The notes beneath the pieces are model-generated. The model was given only the letters and a program-made list of their open reading frames with translations. It did no database searches and was not told the origin of the DNA. A stretch of 25,684 nt of DNA from a virus, in the IMG/VR virus record IMGVR_UViG_3300034122_000096, positions 1 through 25,684 of that record; one strand, 5' to 3'. Made by a program: the position numbers and the translations under genes. Below, piece by piece: positions 1 through 6,703 of this stretch (within the stretch, counting starts at the first letter, position 1; each line of letters opens with the position of its first letter).

Positions 1-2
1 TC

Positions 3-1439
3 CAACTCTTTACCAAGAACAGCGGCAACCAGCCAGAACCAGCGGCGATCAAACACGACCGGCCGAGACTGGAAACGATTAGCCCAGACGGTGTCGGATC
101 ATGGGCGGCAATTGTGGGGGACATAGCCCAGGAGCTTCTCGGGTTAACGATGTTGCCGTGGCAGATGCACGTATTGGATCAGATGCTTACTTTCAACGCC
201 GATCAGGATCTTGTGCATAGGTCAAGCCTTGTGTCCGTGGCCAGACAGAACGGGAAGACAACAGTTATCCAAGCGCTCATTCTGTTCTGGCTAATTGAGA
301 TGCCAAAGATTCGTGGCCAGCGACAAACAGTCGTCTCGCTGTCGCACCGTCTCGATCTTGCTTGCATGCTCTTTGAAGAGATCGCCCCGATCCTAGAAAA
401 GCGTTGCGGAGCCAAGGTCATTATGTCCTACGGCCGCTACCAAGCCACAATGCCAGACGGCTCAAAATGGTATGTCAAAGCAGCACGACCTTCCGTCGGC
501 CACGGCATGACAATCGACTTGGCAATCATCGACGAATTGTTCGACGTCTCCGACGAAGTAGAAGCAGGACTCTTGCCGGCTCAACGCGCTAGGCGCTCGC
601 CTTTAACCGCCATGTTCAGCACGGCCGGCACGGAAGCGAGCCGATTATTTATCAGGCATAGAGAGAACGCGCTTCGGCTCATTGATCTCAAAAAGCCTTC
701 ATCGTTCTACTTCGGGGAATGGAGCCCAGAGCCATCATTGGATCCTCTCGCGGAATCGTCGTGGTATTGGGGCAACCCAGCGATCGGACACTTCCTTACG
801 ATCGAGACTTTGCGCCAAGAATCCGAAGGCCCCGATCGAGCACTCTTCTTGCGCGGCTCACTAAACATGTGGGTTGCCTCCGCGAACTCTTGGATCCCAC
901 ACGGCCTATGGCCAGACCTGCTCTACGAAGGAGAAGTCCCTGCCGGCGGAGTCGTTGCCGTAGAAGCTTCTATGGACGACACGCGCTACTTCGCCACCCG
1001 ATCCGTCTCCCTGCCCGATGGCCGCGTTGTTAACTCCGTTGCGTTCACCGCCGAAACTCAAAAAGAACTACTGGAGCACCTAGCCGAAATTGCCAAAGAT
1101 CCCGCCGTCAAGTTTGCGTTCTCTCCGACGATCGACGTGCTAGTCAACTCCGCAACATTTGACCGCCGGCGAATAGTCGTCGGCTACGGCGAGATTCTCA
1201 AGTACACACCCGTAGTCAAAAACATGATCCACGAAATGCGGCTCGTTCACACGGGCGAAGCCATGCTCTCCGAACACGTCCAACGCGCCGTCCTCGTCCG
1301 CACCCAAGGCTCCATCGCCGTCTCATCCCAAAAGTCACCCGGCCCGATCGAGTTGTGCCGCACGCTTATCTGGTCGGCAACATTGGCCTCACAAAACCGC
1401 GTTACCCAAAAGCCTTCGCTAGTCATCGTCCCGAACTAG
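3..1439 (+). CDS. terL: Terminase large subunit, 5' partial (unit A)
   Basis: This is the ATP-driven DNA-packaging motor and headful/cos nuclease of the phage. The frame is open from the window edge, giving 478 visible residues. A GTG at 114 is only internal, because codons from base 3 match the unit B protein. A Walker A motif (VARQNGKT) is followed by a Walker B motif (LAIIDE), as in Terminase_1-type ATPases. The C-terminal part carries the acidic residues expected of an RNase H-like nuclease, including the DD pair in the segment ASMDDTRY. It differs from the unit B terminase at roughly a dozen residues. The N-terminal HNH part seen in unit B lies outside the window. The next gene is portal, after a 102-base gap. 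Confidence 0.93.
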   Translation, partial: QLFTKNSGNQPEPAAIKHDRPRLETISPDGVGSWAAIVGDIAQELLGLTMLPWQMHVLDQMLTFNADQDLVHRSSLVSVARQNGKTTVIQALILFWLIEMPKIRGQRQTVVSLSHRLDLACMLFEEIAPILEKRCGAKVIMSYGRYQATMPDGSKWYVKAARPSVGHGMTIDLAIIDELFDVSDEVEAGLLPAQRARRSPLTAMFSTAGTEASRLFIRHRENALRLIDLKKPSSFYFGEWSPEPSLDPLAESSWYWGNPAIGHFLTIETLRQESEGPDRALFLRGSLNMWVASANSWIPHGLWPDLLYEGEVPAGGVVAVEASMDDTRYFATRSVSLPDGRVVNSVAFTAETQKELLEHLAEIAKDPAVKFAFSPTIDVLVNSATFDRRRIVVGYGEILKYTPVVKNMIHEMRLVHTGEAMLSEHVQRAVLVRTQGSIAVSSQKSPGPIELCRTLIWSATLASQNRVTQKPSLVIVPN

Positions 1440-1541
1440 CATCCAATCGGCAGCCGTTCGTGAGCCCTACCTTTCGTCGGGATCGGAAACGCCTCCGAGC
1501 GGTTGCCACCATAAACGCGCCAAGTGTGTCATGCTCTAGGG
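1440..1541 (+). promoter_or_regulatory. Highly conserved gap between terminase and portal (unit A)
   Basis: The 102 bases between the terminase stop and the portal ATG differ from the unit B equivalent at only two positions, whereas flanking coding DNA shows many synonymous differences. It holds a perfect 5-bp inverted repeat (TCGGA 1483-1487, TCCGA 1494-1498, 6-base loop) without a T run. No convincing -35/-10 pair is visible. A late promoter, a processing site or a packaging signal is possible; which one is inference. Confidence 0.5.
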
Positions 1542-2657
1542 ATGGGATTATTTGATCGCAAAGTAAGCAAGGCCGCAATCTCGCCGCCGCCGGCAAAAGC
1601 CGCAGCCGCAGGCGCAGGACTTAACTACGCATCAAACAATGCTGGCGTCTCGATGATCGGCCAGTACTACACGTATCAAGAAGGCGAAGCGCGTAACCGT
1701 GCAGTACAAGTTGCCGCAATAAATAGGAGCCGCGATCTCATGGCATCGGTCATCGGATGCATGCCGCTCCGCTCTTACGTGGAGCAATGGAACGGCGAAT
1801 ACATGGAGAAGATCTACACCGCTCCTCGATCATGGTTGCGCCGACCCGACCCCGAAGTGCCATACAACTTTCTTATGAGTTGGACGTTTGACGACTTGTT
1901 CTTCTTTGGTCGCGCATTCTGGTACATCACATCACGCACCGCCGACGGATACCCAGCATCGTTCACACGTCTTCCAGCCGGCAGCGTAACTACTCAAGAC
2001 ATGGCTGGCCCCGTATGGTTTGCACCGTCCAAGGCCGTTTACTTCCAAGGCGGCGAAATAGATCCGTACAACCTTGTACAGATTCTTAGCCCAACGCAAG
2101 GACTGATCTATTCGGGAACGCAAGTAGTCGAGACAGCATTAAAGATCAACGACGCACGCACACGCAACGCATCTTCAAGCATTCCAGCCGGCGTACTTAA
2201 ACAAACTGGCGGCGAACCGTTAAGCGCACAAGAACTTGCCGATCTTGCCGCGTCGTTTAACGCTGCACGCGCAACGAATCAAACGGCCGCGCTCAATGAG
2301 TTTCTATCGTACGAACCGACAACAATGAGTCCAGACAAAATGCTTCTCATTGAATCAGCAAACTACAGCGCCCTCGAAGCCGCTCGCCTTTGCAATGTCC
2401 CACCGTATCTCGTAGGCGTCTCAACCGGATCGTATTCCTACCAGTCATCCCAGCAAGCACGCGCCGACTTGTACATCTTCGGACTCAAAATGTACGCAGA
2501 AGCAATTGCGGCCGCGCTCTCTATGGACTCCGTTCTTCCACGCGGAACCTACGTTGAGTTTGACGCAGAGTCCTATTTGGAAGAGAACTACATGGCCGAC
2601 AAAGCCGACGAACCAACCATCCAAGAAAACACTCAAGAAGGACTAGCCAACCGATGA
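1542..2657 (+). CDS. Portal protein (unit A)
   Basis: The portal forms the dodecameric ring at the capsid vertex through which DNA enters and leaves. The call rests on position (between terminase and protease), on size (371 aa) and on portal-like sequence: an N-terminal MGLFDRK start, a polar Ala/Pro-rich stretch, and a C-terminal region with EAARLCNVPPYLVG and QQARADLYIFGL, typical of HK97-type portals. The ATG at 1542 is preferred over the in-frame GTG at 1524; neither has a good Shine-Dalgarno, since the AGGG abuts the ATG. Its stop overlaps the protease start as ATGA. Compared with unit B, differences cluster near residues 25-40 and 75-95. It is slightly short for a portal. Confidence 0.88.
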   Translation: MGLFDRKVSKAAISPPPAKAAAAGAGLNYASNNAGVSMIGQYYTYQEGEARNRAVQVAAINRSRDLMASVIGCMPLRSYVEQWNGEYMEKIYTAPRSWLRRPDPEVPYNFLMSWTFDDLFFFGRAFWYITSRTADGYPASFTRLPAGSVTTQDMAGPVWFAPSKAVYFQGGEIDPYNLVQILSPTQGLIYSGTQVVETALKINDARTRNASSSIPAGVLKQTGGEPLSAQELADLAASFNAARATNQTAALNEFLSYEPTTMSPDKMLLIESANYSALEAARLCNVPPYLVGVSTGSYSYQSSQQARADLYIFGLKMYAEAIAAALSMDSVLPRGTYVEFDAESYLEENYMADKADEPTIQENTQEGLANR

Positions 2658-4255
2658 TCAAACTAATTGCAGGAGACTTCACGCTTGACGCCGCCGCAGG
2701 CGACGCACCACGCCGAACCATCTCAGGAATCGCAGCACCATACAACGTGGACGCAACCGTCTCCGACGGAACCACCGTTCGCATTTTGCCGGGCGCCCTC
2801 CCAACCGAAGGCAAAGCCCCACGACTCTTCATGTACCACGACGCATCCCAGCCAGTAGGCGTTGTCACGGAGCGCGTAGACACTCCAGAAGGCATGCTCT
2901 TCACCGCCAAGATCAGCGCAACATCTCTCGGAAATGACGCGCTCGTTATGGCCGGCGACGGCACTATTGATCAAGTCTCAGTTGGGATTAACCCAGTTAA
3001 GTTCTCGTACGACGAAGACGGAACTATGGTTATTGAGTCTGCTATTTGGCAAGAATTGTCGCTTGTCCCCATAGGAGCTTTTGGAGACTTTGCACAGATC
3101 ACCAAAGTCGCGGCCAGTATCCACCAGCCCGAAGAAGAAATCAGTAATAATGAAGAACAAGAACCTCAACAGGAGAACCCAATGTCCGAATCAGTAGCAG
3201 CACCAGTCATCGAAGCCACCATCCCAACCGCTTCTCTTCCAGCAGTACCGAAGCGCAAGTTTGATCTTCCAACCCCCGGCGAATACATGGCAGCAATGCA
3301 CATCGGCGGAGAAACATTCCGCAACGTTGCAGCCGCAGCGCACGACTACATGAAGTCAAAGCAGACCGCACTACAAGCAGCGGCAGGCGACATCGTCACC
3401 ACCGACACTCCGGGCCTCTTGCCAGTACCAGTGCTTGGGCCAGTCTTCCAAGACCTCAACTTTATTCGTCCAGTTGTTAACGCAATCGGCGCACGCGCAA
3501 TGCCAAACGGCGGAGCATCAAAGACGTTCATTCGTCCAACGATCACTACGCACACAAGCGTCGCTGCACAGTCAAGCGAACTTGCCGCAGCATCCGCAAC
3601 CACTATGGTCATTGCGTCTAACACCGTCACGAAGACAACACTTGCAGGCCAAGTAACTCTTTCCGTGCAGGACGTCGACTTCACAGATCCGGCCAGCCTC
3701 CAGATAATCCTCAATGACTTACTCGGCGAGTATCTTATTGCGAGCGATAACGTCGCAGCAGACGCAATTACATCTGGCGCATCGGCATCAGGCTCGACAT
3801 GGACATTTAACAGCACCGATCCATCCACATTGTTTGCCGCACTATATGACGCAGCAACTGACATTTTGACCGCAACAAACTTCTTGCCAGATCATATTTT
3901 TGTCAGCCCGAACGTATGGAAATTGCTCGGCCAGCAGTTGGACGGAGACAAGCGAAGCGTGTTTCCATACACCGCAGCAGCAGGACTCATGGGCGTCAAT
4001 GCACCCGGAACCGCAAACATTACCCAGATGAACACGTTTAACCCGTTCGGCCTTAACCTTGTTGCAGACAACAACTTTGCATCAAACACAATGGTCGTCG
4101 CACGTGGAACCGCAATTGAGTTCTACGAACAGATTCGCGGCTTGATGTCCGTAGAGTTGCCATCCACATTGGGTCGAAACTTCTCGTACGCAGGCTACGT
4201 ATCAACGTTCATTGCAGACGCAGACCAAGTCAAGTCCATCATCGTCAGCCCATAA
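2654..4255 (+). CDS. Prohead protease-major capsid protein fusion (unit A)
   Basis: One 533-aa frame joins the maturation protease and the HK97-fold shell protein. Residues 1-155 are protease-like: a conserved His in the segment MYHDASQPVG (H62), a Ser in DQVSVGI (S109) and the acidic LSLVPIGAF stretch. A Glu/Gln/Pro-rich linker (about 157-176) follows, then the capsid protein, with a C-terminal GLMSVELPSTLGR segment typical of major capsid proteins. Translation is coupled to portal by ATGA. A strong ribosome site and ATG inside the linker allow free capsid protein to be made too. The N-terminal protease is nearly identical to unit B, but the capsid half beyond about residue 340 diverges strongly. 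Protease-capsid fusions are known in some small actinophages. Confidence 0.88.
   Translation: MIKLIAGDFTLDAAAGDAPRRTISGIAAPYNVDATVSDGTTVRILPGALPTEGKAPRLFMYHDASQPVGVVTERVDTPEGMLFTAKISATSLGNDALVMAGDGTIDQVSVGINPVKFSYDEDGTMVIESAIWQELSLVPIGAFGDFAQITKVAASIHQPEEEISNNEEQEPQQENPMSESVAAPVIEATIPTASLPAVPKRKFDLPTPGEYMAAMHIGGETFRNVAAAAHDYMKSKQTALQAAAGDIVTTDTPGLLPVPVLGPVFQDLNFIRPVVNAIGARAMPNGGASKTFIRPTITTHTSVAAQSSELAAASATTMVIASNTVTKTTLAGQVTLSVQDVDFTDPASLQIILNDLLGEYLIASDNVAADAITSGASASGSTWTFNSTDPSTLFAALYDAATDILTATNFLPDHIFVSPNVWKLLGQQLDGDKRSVFPYTAAAGLMGVNAPGTANITQMNTFNPFGLNLVADNNFASNTMVVARGTAIEFYEQIRGLMSVELPSTLGRNFSYAGYVSTFIADADQVKSIIVSP
3182..4255 (+). CDS. Major capsid protein from internal start (unit A)
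   Basis: An in-frame ATG lies 176 codons into the protease-capsid frame, with AGGAG at 3171-3175 and 6 bases of spacing: among the best ribosome sites in the window. The product would be 357 aa beginning MSESVAAP. The linker, ribosome site and ATG are all kept in unit B. I infer that most capsid subunits come from this start and a minority from read-through translation of the full fusion, giving a protease:shell ratio without two separate genes. Protease cleavage near this point could give the same shell protein, so the two routes cannot be told apart from sequence. Confidence 0.7.
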   Translation: MSESVAAPVIEATIPTASLPAVPKRKFDLPTPGEYMAAMHIGGETFRNVAAAAHDYMKSKQTALQAAAGDIVTTDTPGLLPVPVLGPVFQDLNFIRPVVNAIGARAMPNGGASKTFIRPTITTHTSVAAQSSELAAASATTMVIASNTVTKTTLAGQVTLSVQDVDFTDPASLQIILNDLLGEYLIASDNVAADAITSGASASGSTWTFNSTDPSTLFAALYDAATDILTATNFLPDHIFVSPNVWKLLGQQLDGDKRSVFPYTAAAGLMGVNAPGTANITQMNTFNPFGLNLVADNNFASNTMVVARGTAIEFYEQIRGLMSVELPSTLGRNFSYAGYVSTFIADADQVKSIIVSP

Positions 4256-4275
4256 TCGGAAGGTAGGCCCTAGTA

Positions 4276-4902
4276 ATGGCCACCTATACGGTCACCAACA
4301 AGTACCTCATAGACGACTTTGCCGTCCTCCAACTTCTCACCCCGACGGAGTTGGAGGTCGGCCAGTCAATAACGGTCGCAGCAGTAGACGCCACATTTAA
4401 CGGCACCTACACAATCCGCGCTCTTCCGCAATATTTGTTTGAGGGCGTAGACACCGAAGGCGATCTTCTCTACGACGCCAACATCCCAATCGCTAACCAA
4501 GTTCTCTACGCAAAAACGGCCGCCGATGTTGAGCGAACCGCAGCGTCTGGAACTTTGACATCAACCCCGACTTGCACGTGGGTCACGGCCACCGACATTG
4601 AAGACTGGTTGGGCATCGGTACGGCCACCGCAGCCGACGCCACATTCCTCACCATTTGCGCCTCTAGTTCTTCGCAGTTCTGCTGGCGTCGACGTATGGA
4701 AGCCGGCTATGTCGACTCCCTTACGACCGTCCCATCGCAAGACGTCAAACTTGGAACGATCATGTACGGCGGCGCGTTGTACCGTCAGCGCGGATCCATG
4801 GATTCCTTTGCATCTTTTCAGTCCATGGGAACCGCTCCCGTCATGGGCCTTAACGGAATGATCCGCCAATTGTTAGGCATTGACCGACCGCAGGTTGCCT
4901 AG
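4276..4902 (+). CDS. Head-tail connector / adaptor protein (unit A)
   Basis: This 208-aa protein sits directly after the capsid gene, where siphoviruses encode the portal-proximal adaptor. The second half (from about residue 105) contains ATDIEDWLGIGTA and QFCWRRRMEAGY, the pattern of gp6/gp15-like connector proteins that start with a short helix and a conserved aromatic/basic region. The N-terminal ~100 residues are beta-rich and of unknown role. A GGAAGG sequence about 10 bases upstream can serve as ribosome site. It is about 95% identical to unit B by eye. The stop overlaps the next start by one base. Confidence 0.65.
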   Translation: MATYTVTNKYLIDDFAVLQLLTPTELEVGQSITVAAVDATFNGTYTIRALPQYLFEGVDTEGDLLYDANIPIANQVLYAKTAADVERTAASGTLTSTPTCTWVTATDIEDWLGIGTATAADATFLTICASSSSQFCWRRRMEAGYVDSLTTVPSQDVKLGTIMYGGALYRQRGSMDSFASFQSMGTAPVMGLNGMIRQLLGIDRPQVA

Positions 4903-5267
4903 TGCCAGTCCCGACCTACACCGATCTATTTAATGAGGGCTACGACGACCTAGTCGCCAAACTCCAAACCGTCGTAGGGCTGCAAGTAGTCAACGATCCG
5001 CGCAACATCGTCCCGCCATGCGTGTTCGTAAACATTGACTCAATCGACGGCTTCAACTACAACATCGCCAAACTCACTTTTACACTCCAGATCGTGACGC
5101 TCGGCCCGGGCAACCTAGACGCCCAGAAGTCGCTGCTTAACATGCTCGCTCAGGTATACGCGCTCAACATCGGCATTATCTCAGGCCGACCCACAAACGT
5201 CGACATCGGCGGATCCATGCTGCCGGCATACGAACTCACCGTCGCAACCCAAGTCCAAACGGCGTAA
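4902..5267 (+). CDS. Putative tail terminator / tail completion protein (unit A)
   Basis: This 121-aa protein lies between connector and major tail protein, the usual place for the neck or tail-terminator protein that caps the tail tube. The sequence has an N-terminal helix (YTDLFNEGYDDLVAKLQTV), then alternating beta strands (FVNIDSIDG, KLTFTLQIVTL) and a helix with LLNMLAQVYAL, a layout like gpU-type terminators. The start is GTG overlapping the previous stop by one base; unit B has ATG at the same place, supporting this start. The family assignment is by position and layout, not by a diagnostic motif. Confidence 0.5.
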   Translation: MPVPTYTDLFNEGYDDLVAKLQTVVGLQVVNDPRNIVPPCVFVNIDSIDGFNYNIAKLTFTLQIVTLGPGNLDAQKSLLNMLAQVYALNIGIISGRPTNVDIGGSMLPAYELTVATQVQTA

Positions 5268-5323
5268 TCCACACCTAACGCCCGAAACTATGTCAAACTA
5301 AAACCACTACTCAAGGAGCAATC
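5268..5323 (+). promoter_or_regulatory. Conserved leader of the major tail protein gene (unit A)
   Basis: This 56-base gap has only three differences from its unit B counterpart. It ends in a strong ribosome site, AAGGAG, seven bases before the ATG at 5324. The centre is A-rich, which should keep the site unstructured. This fits high-level translation of the most abundant tail protein. I see no convincing promoter. Confidence 0.45.
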
Positions 5324-5740
5324 ATGGCAACCTCAACTATCCTCTCAAATCCAAAAGTCGTAATCGCAACCGTTGACCTTTCAGACCAATGCACGGCCGC
5401 AACTTTAACCCGCACCATTGAAGCGCTCGAAGACACCGCGTTTGGATCCACGGCACGCACCTACACAGGCGGCCTAGAAAACAACGAACTTACCGTCACG
5501 ATGTACATGTCCTACGCAGCGACTGAAACCTACGCGACACTTTCTACACTTGTCGGAACAAAGATGACCGTCATTGTTAACCCAACATCCGCAGTCGACT
5601 CGGCAACAAACCCCGGCTTTACATTGACAAACACCTACCTAGAAGCCTTGCCAGTAATTAACGCATCGCTCGGCGAGTTGCAAACTGTAGACCTAACCTT
5701 CACAGGCGGAACCTACAGCGCAGACGTAACCAACCCATAA
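5324..5740 (+). CDS. Major tail (tube) protein (unit A)
   Basis: The likely product is the tube subunit, stacked in hexameric rings. It is 138 aa, Thr/Ser/Ala-rich and predicted all-beta, with segments such as TRTIEALEDTAFG, ENNELTVTMYMSYA and GELQTVDLTFTGG, the style of compact lambda-gpV/HK97-type tube proteins. It sits before the frameshifting chaperone and tape measure, as in nearly all siphoviruses. The strongest ribosome site in the region precedes it. Compared with unit B, the first 90 residues diverge markedly (well under 70% identical by eye) while the segment DSATNPGFTLTN is kept. The size is small for the family, in keeping with the small genome. Confidence 0.78.
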   Translation: MATSTILSNPKVVIATVDLSDQCTAATLTRTIEALEDTAFGSTARTYTGGLENNELTVTMYMSYAATETYATLSTLVGTKMTVIVNPTSAVDSATNPGFTLTNTYLEALPVINASLGELQTVDLTFTGGTYSADVTNP

Positions 5741-5744
5741 TCAC

Positions 5745-5758
5745 GGCCGTCCTCGGCC
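5745..5758 (+). terminator. GC-rich hairpin between tail tube and chaperone genes (unit A)
   Basis: GGCCG (5745-5749), loop TCCT and CGGCC (5754-5758) form a perfect 5-bp stem. No T tract follows, so this is not a canonical intrinsic terminator. The whole 34-base gap is identical in unit B. A likely role is partial attenuation or RNA processing that sets high tail-tube against low chaperone expression; that role is inferred. Confidence 0.45.
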
Positions 5759-5774
5759 CGACACAAGGAGAACC

Positions 5775-6059
5775 ATGAAGATCAAACTCAGCCTTACGCG
5801 CGGCGAAGTAACCGAACAACTATCCACAAACCTCTTCGTCATTGCCGAATGGGAACGCCTAGAGAATCGTCGAGTGTCAGACGGACGCGGCATCGGTGCA
5901 TCAGATCTCGCGTGTTGGGTACACACGTTGCTTACGATCAAGGGTGAGAAGCTTCCAGCGTCATGGCGCGAATGGCTTAAACAAAACCCAGACATCGAGA
6001 TCGCAGCGGAGGACGCAACCGATCCAAACCCTACGGACGCGGCTACCGCCGGCAACTAG
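5775..6059 (+). CDS. Tail assembly chaperone, unshifted product (gpG-like, unit A)
   Basis: This is the first of the two overlapping chaperone frames that load tail tube protein onto the tape measure. It is 94 aa, with AAGGAG seven bases before the ATG. The protein begins MKIKLSLTRGEV, has a helical middle with SDLACWVHTLL, and ends in an acidic tail (AAEDATDPNPTDAATAGN). Location between tube protein and tape measure, and a canonical -1 slippery site near its 3' end, define the role. It is not expected in the finished virion. Confidence 0.82.
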   Translation: MKIKLSLTRGEVTEQLSTNLFVIAEWERLENRRVSDGRGIGASDLACWVHTLLTIKGEKLPASWREWLKQNPDIEIAAEDATDPNPTDAATAGN

Positions 6060-6178
6060 CCGAACTGGTAGTCGCGACGGGATGGGCTCCGACGTTCTAT
6101 GCGGACTCGTTTGACTCACGCGACCTACAAACAATCATTAGAGTCCTTAATGACCAAAACAAAAAAGGACACAAATGA
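5775..6178 (+). CDS. Tail assembly chaperone, -1 frameshift fusion (gpGT-like, unit A)
   Basis: A -1 shift at AAACCCT (6026-6032) carries ribosomes past the gpG stop into a second frame, giving a 134-aa fusion. The added segment reads PYGRGYRRQLAELVVATGWA, then a short region ending in NDQNKKGHK, a typical short T domain with a conserved Trp. The stop overlaps the next gene's ATG (ATGA at 6175-6178), which supports the frame. Unit B conserves the site and the T domain, and about 105 bases across the overlap are identical. A small fraction of ribosomes is expected to shift, as in lambda G/GT. Confidence 0.85.
6026..6032 (+). promoter_or_regulatory. -1 programmed ribosomal frameshift site AAACCCT (unit A)
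   Basis: The heptamer fits X XXY YYZ in the chaperone's zero frame: CCA AAC CCT re-pairs as AAA CCC after slipping back one base. It lies 27 bases before the gpG stop, and the -1 frame is open from there to a stop that overlaps the next start. The same heptamer in the same phase is at 20382-20388. Confidence 0.85.
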
Positions 6179-6699
6179 GAGACTCAGCCGGCGGCATTGA
6201 AGCACGGATAGAAGTATTCGGCCTAGGTCAAGCGCTCAAGGATCTCAACAAGATCGATAAAGCACTTCGGCGCGACATCACTAAGGACTACAAGCGCGTA
6301 ACGTCTGGGCTTGTCTCAGACATCCAGTCGGCCATCCCGTTGAACTATCCCCTCTCAGGCTGGCAACGCCAATGGAATCTACGTGGCCAATACGAAGTCT
6401 TCCCATGGCCAACCGACCATTCCGTCAAGGCCTACATCAACACCAAAGCGCCCAAAGAAGTATTTGGTGGCAAAGTAAACCTCTCGACCTTTGCCGTTAA
6501 ATGGCTCGGCTCCGCCGCCGCCTTCTTCGACTTCTCCAAAAGTAATCAAATGGGCGCCGCACTAACAGCCAAATATGGTGACCCGTCGCGAGTAGTGTGG
6601 AAACAGTACGAAGCAAATAAGAGCGATCTTGAAGTAGAAATGGCGCGAATCGTTGACCGCGTCGGAGAAGCTTTGAGCCGCGATCTAAGCGCAAGGTAA
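6175..6699 (+). CDS. HK97-gp10-like neck/tail protein (unit A)
   Basis: This 174-aa protein is coupled to the frameshifted chaperone by ATGA. The N-terminal segment (EARIEVFGLGQALKDLNKID, then KDYKRVTSGLVSDIQSAIP) resembles HK97 gp10-type proteins, in which a beta hairpin and long helix precede a stretch of small-residue loops. The C-terminal half contains VKWLGSAAAFFDFSKSNQMG and ends in a helix. In larger phages gp10-like proteins act at the head-tail joint and are encoded before the tail tube; here the gene lies between chaperone and tape measure, so a tail-tip or neck role is equally possible. It differs from unit B at only about five residues. Confidence 0.5.
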   Translation: MRDSAGGIEARIEVFGLGQALKDLNKIDKALRRDITKDYKRVTSGLVSDIQSAIPLNYPLSGWQRQWNLRGQYEVFPWPTDHSVKAYINTKAPKEVFGGKVNLSTFAVKWLGSAAAFFDFSKSNQMGAALTAKYGDPSRVVWKQYEANKSDLEVEMARIVDRVGEALSRDLSAR

Positions 6700-6703
6700 A
6701 CCC

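Noticed and set aside
1355-1555. 66-aa ORF across the terminase end and the conserved gap, present in both units
   Set aside because: Changes between units within the terminase overlap are non-synonymous in this frame and silent or conservative in terminase; no ribosome site.
3145-3153. Three tandem stops TAA TAA TGA in the -1 frame of the protease-capsid linker, suggesting a frameshift that releases free protease
   Set aside because: Kept in both units, but no X XXY YYZ heptamer lies upstream in phase; the internal AGGAG-ATG explains dual products better.
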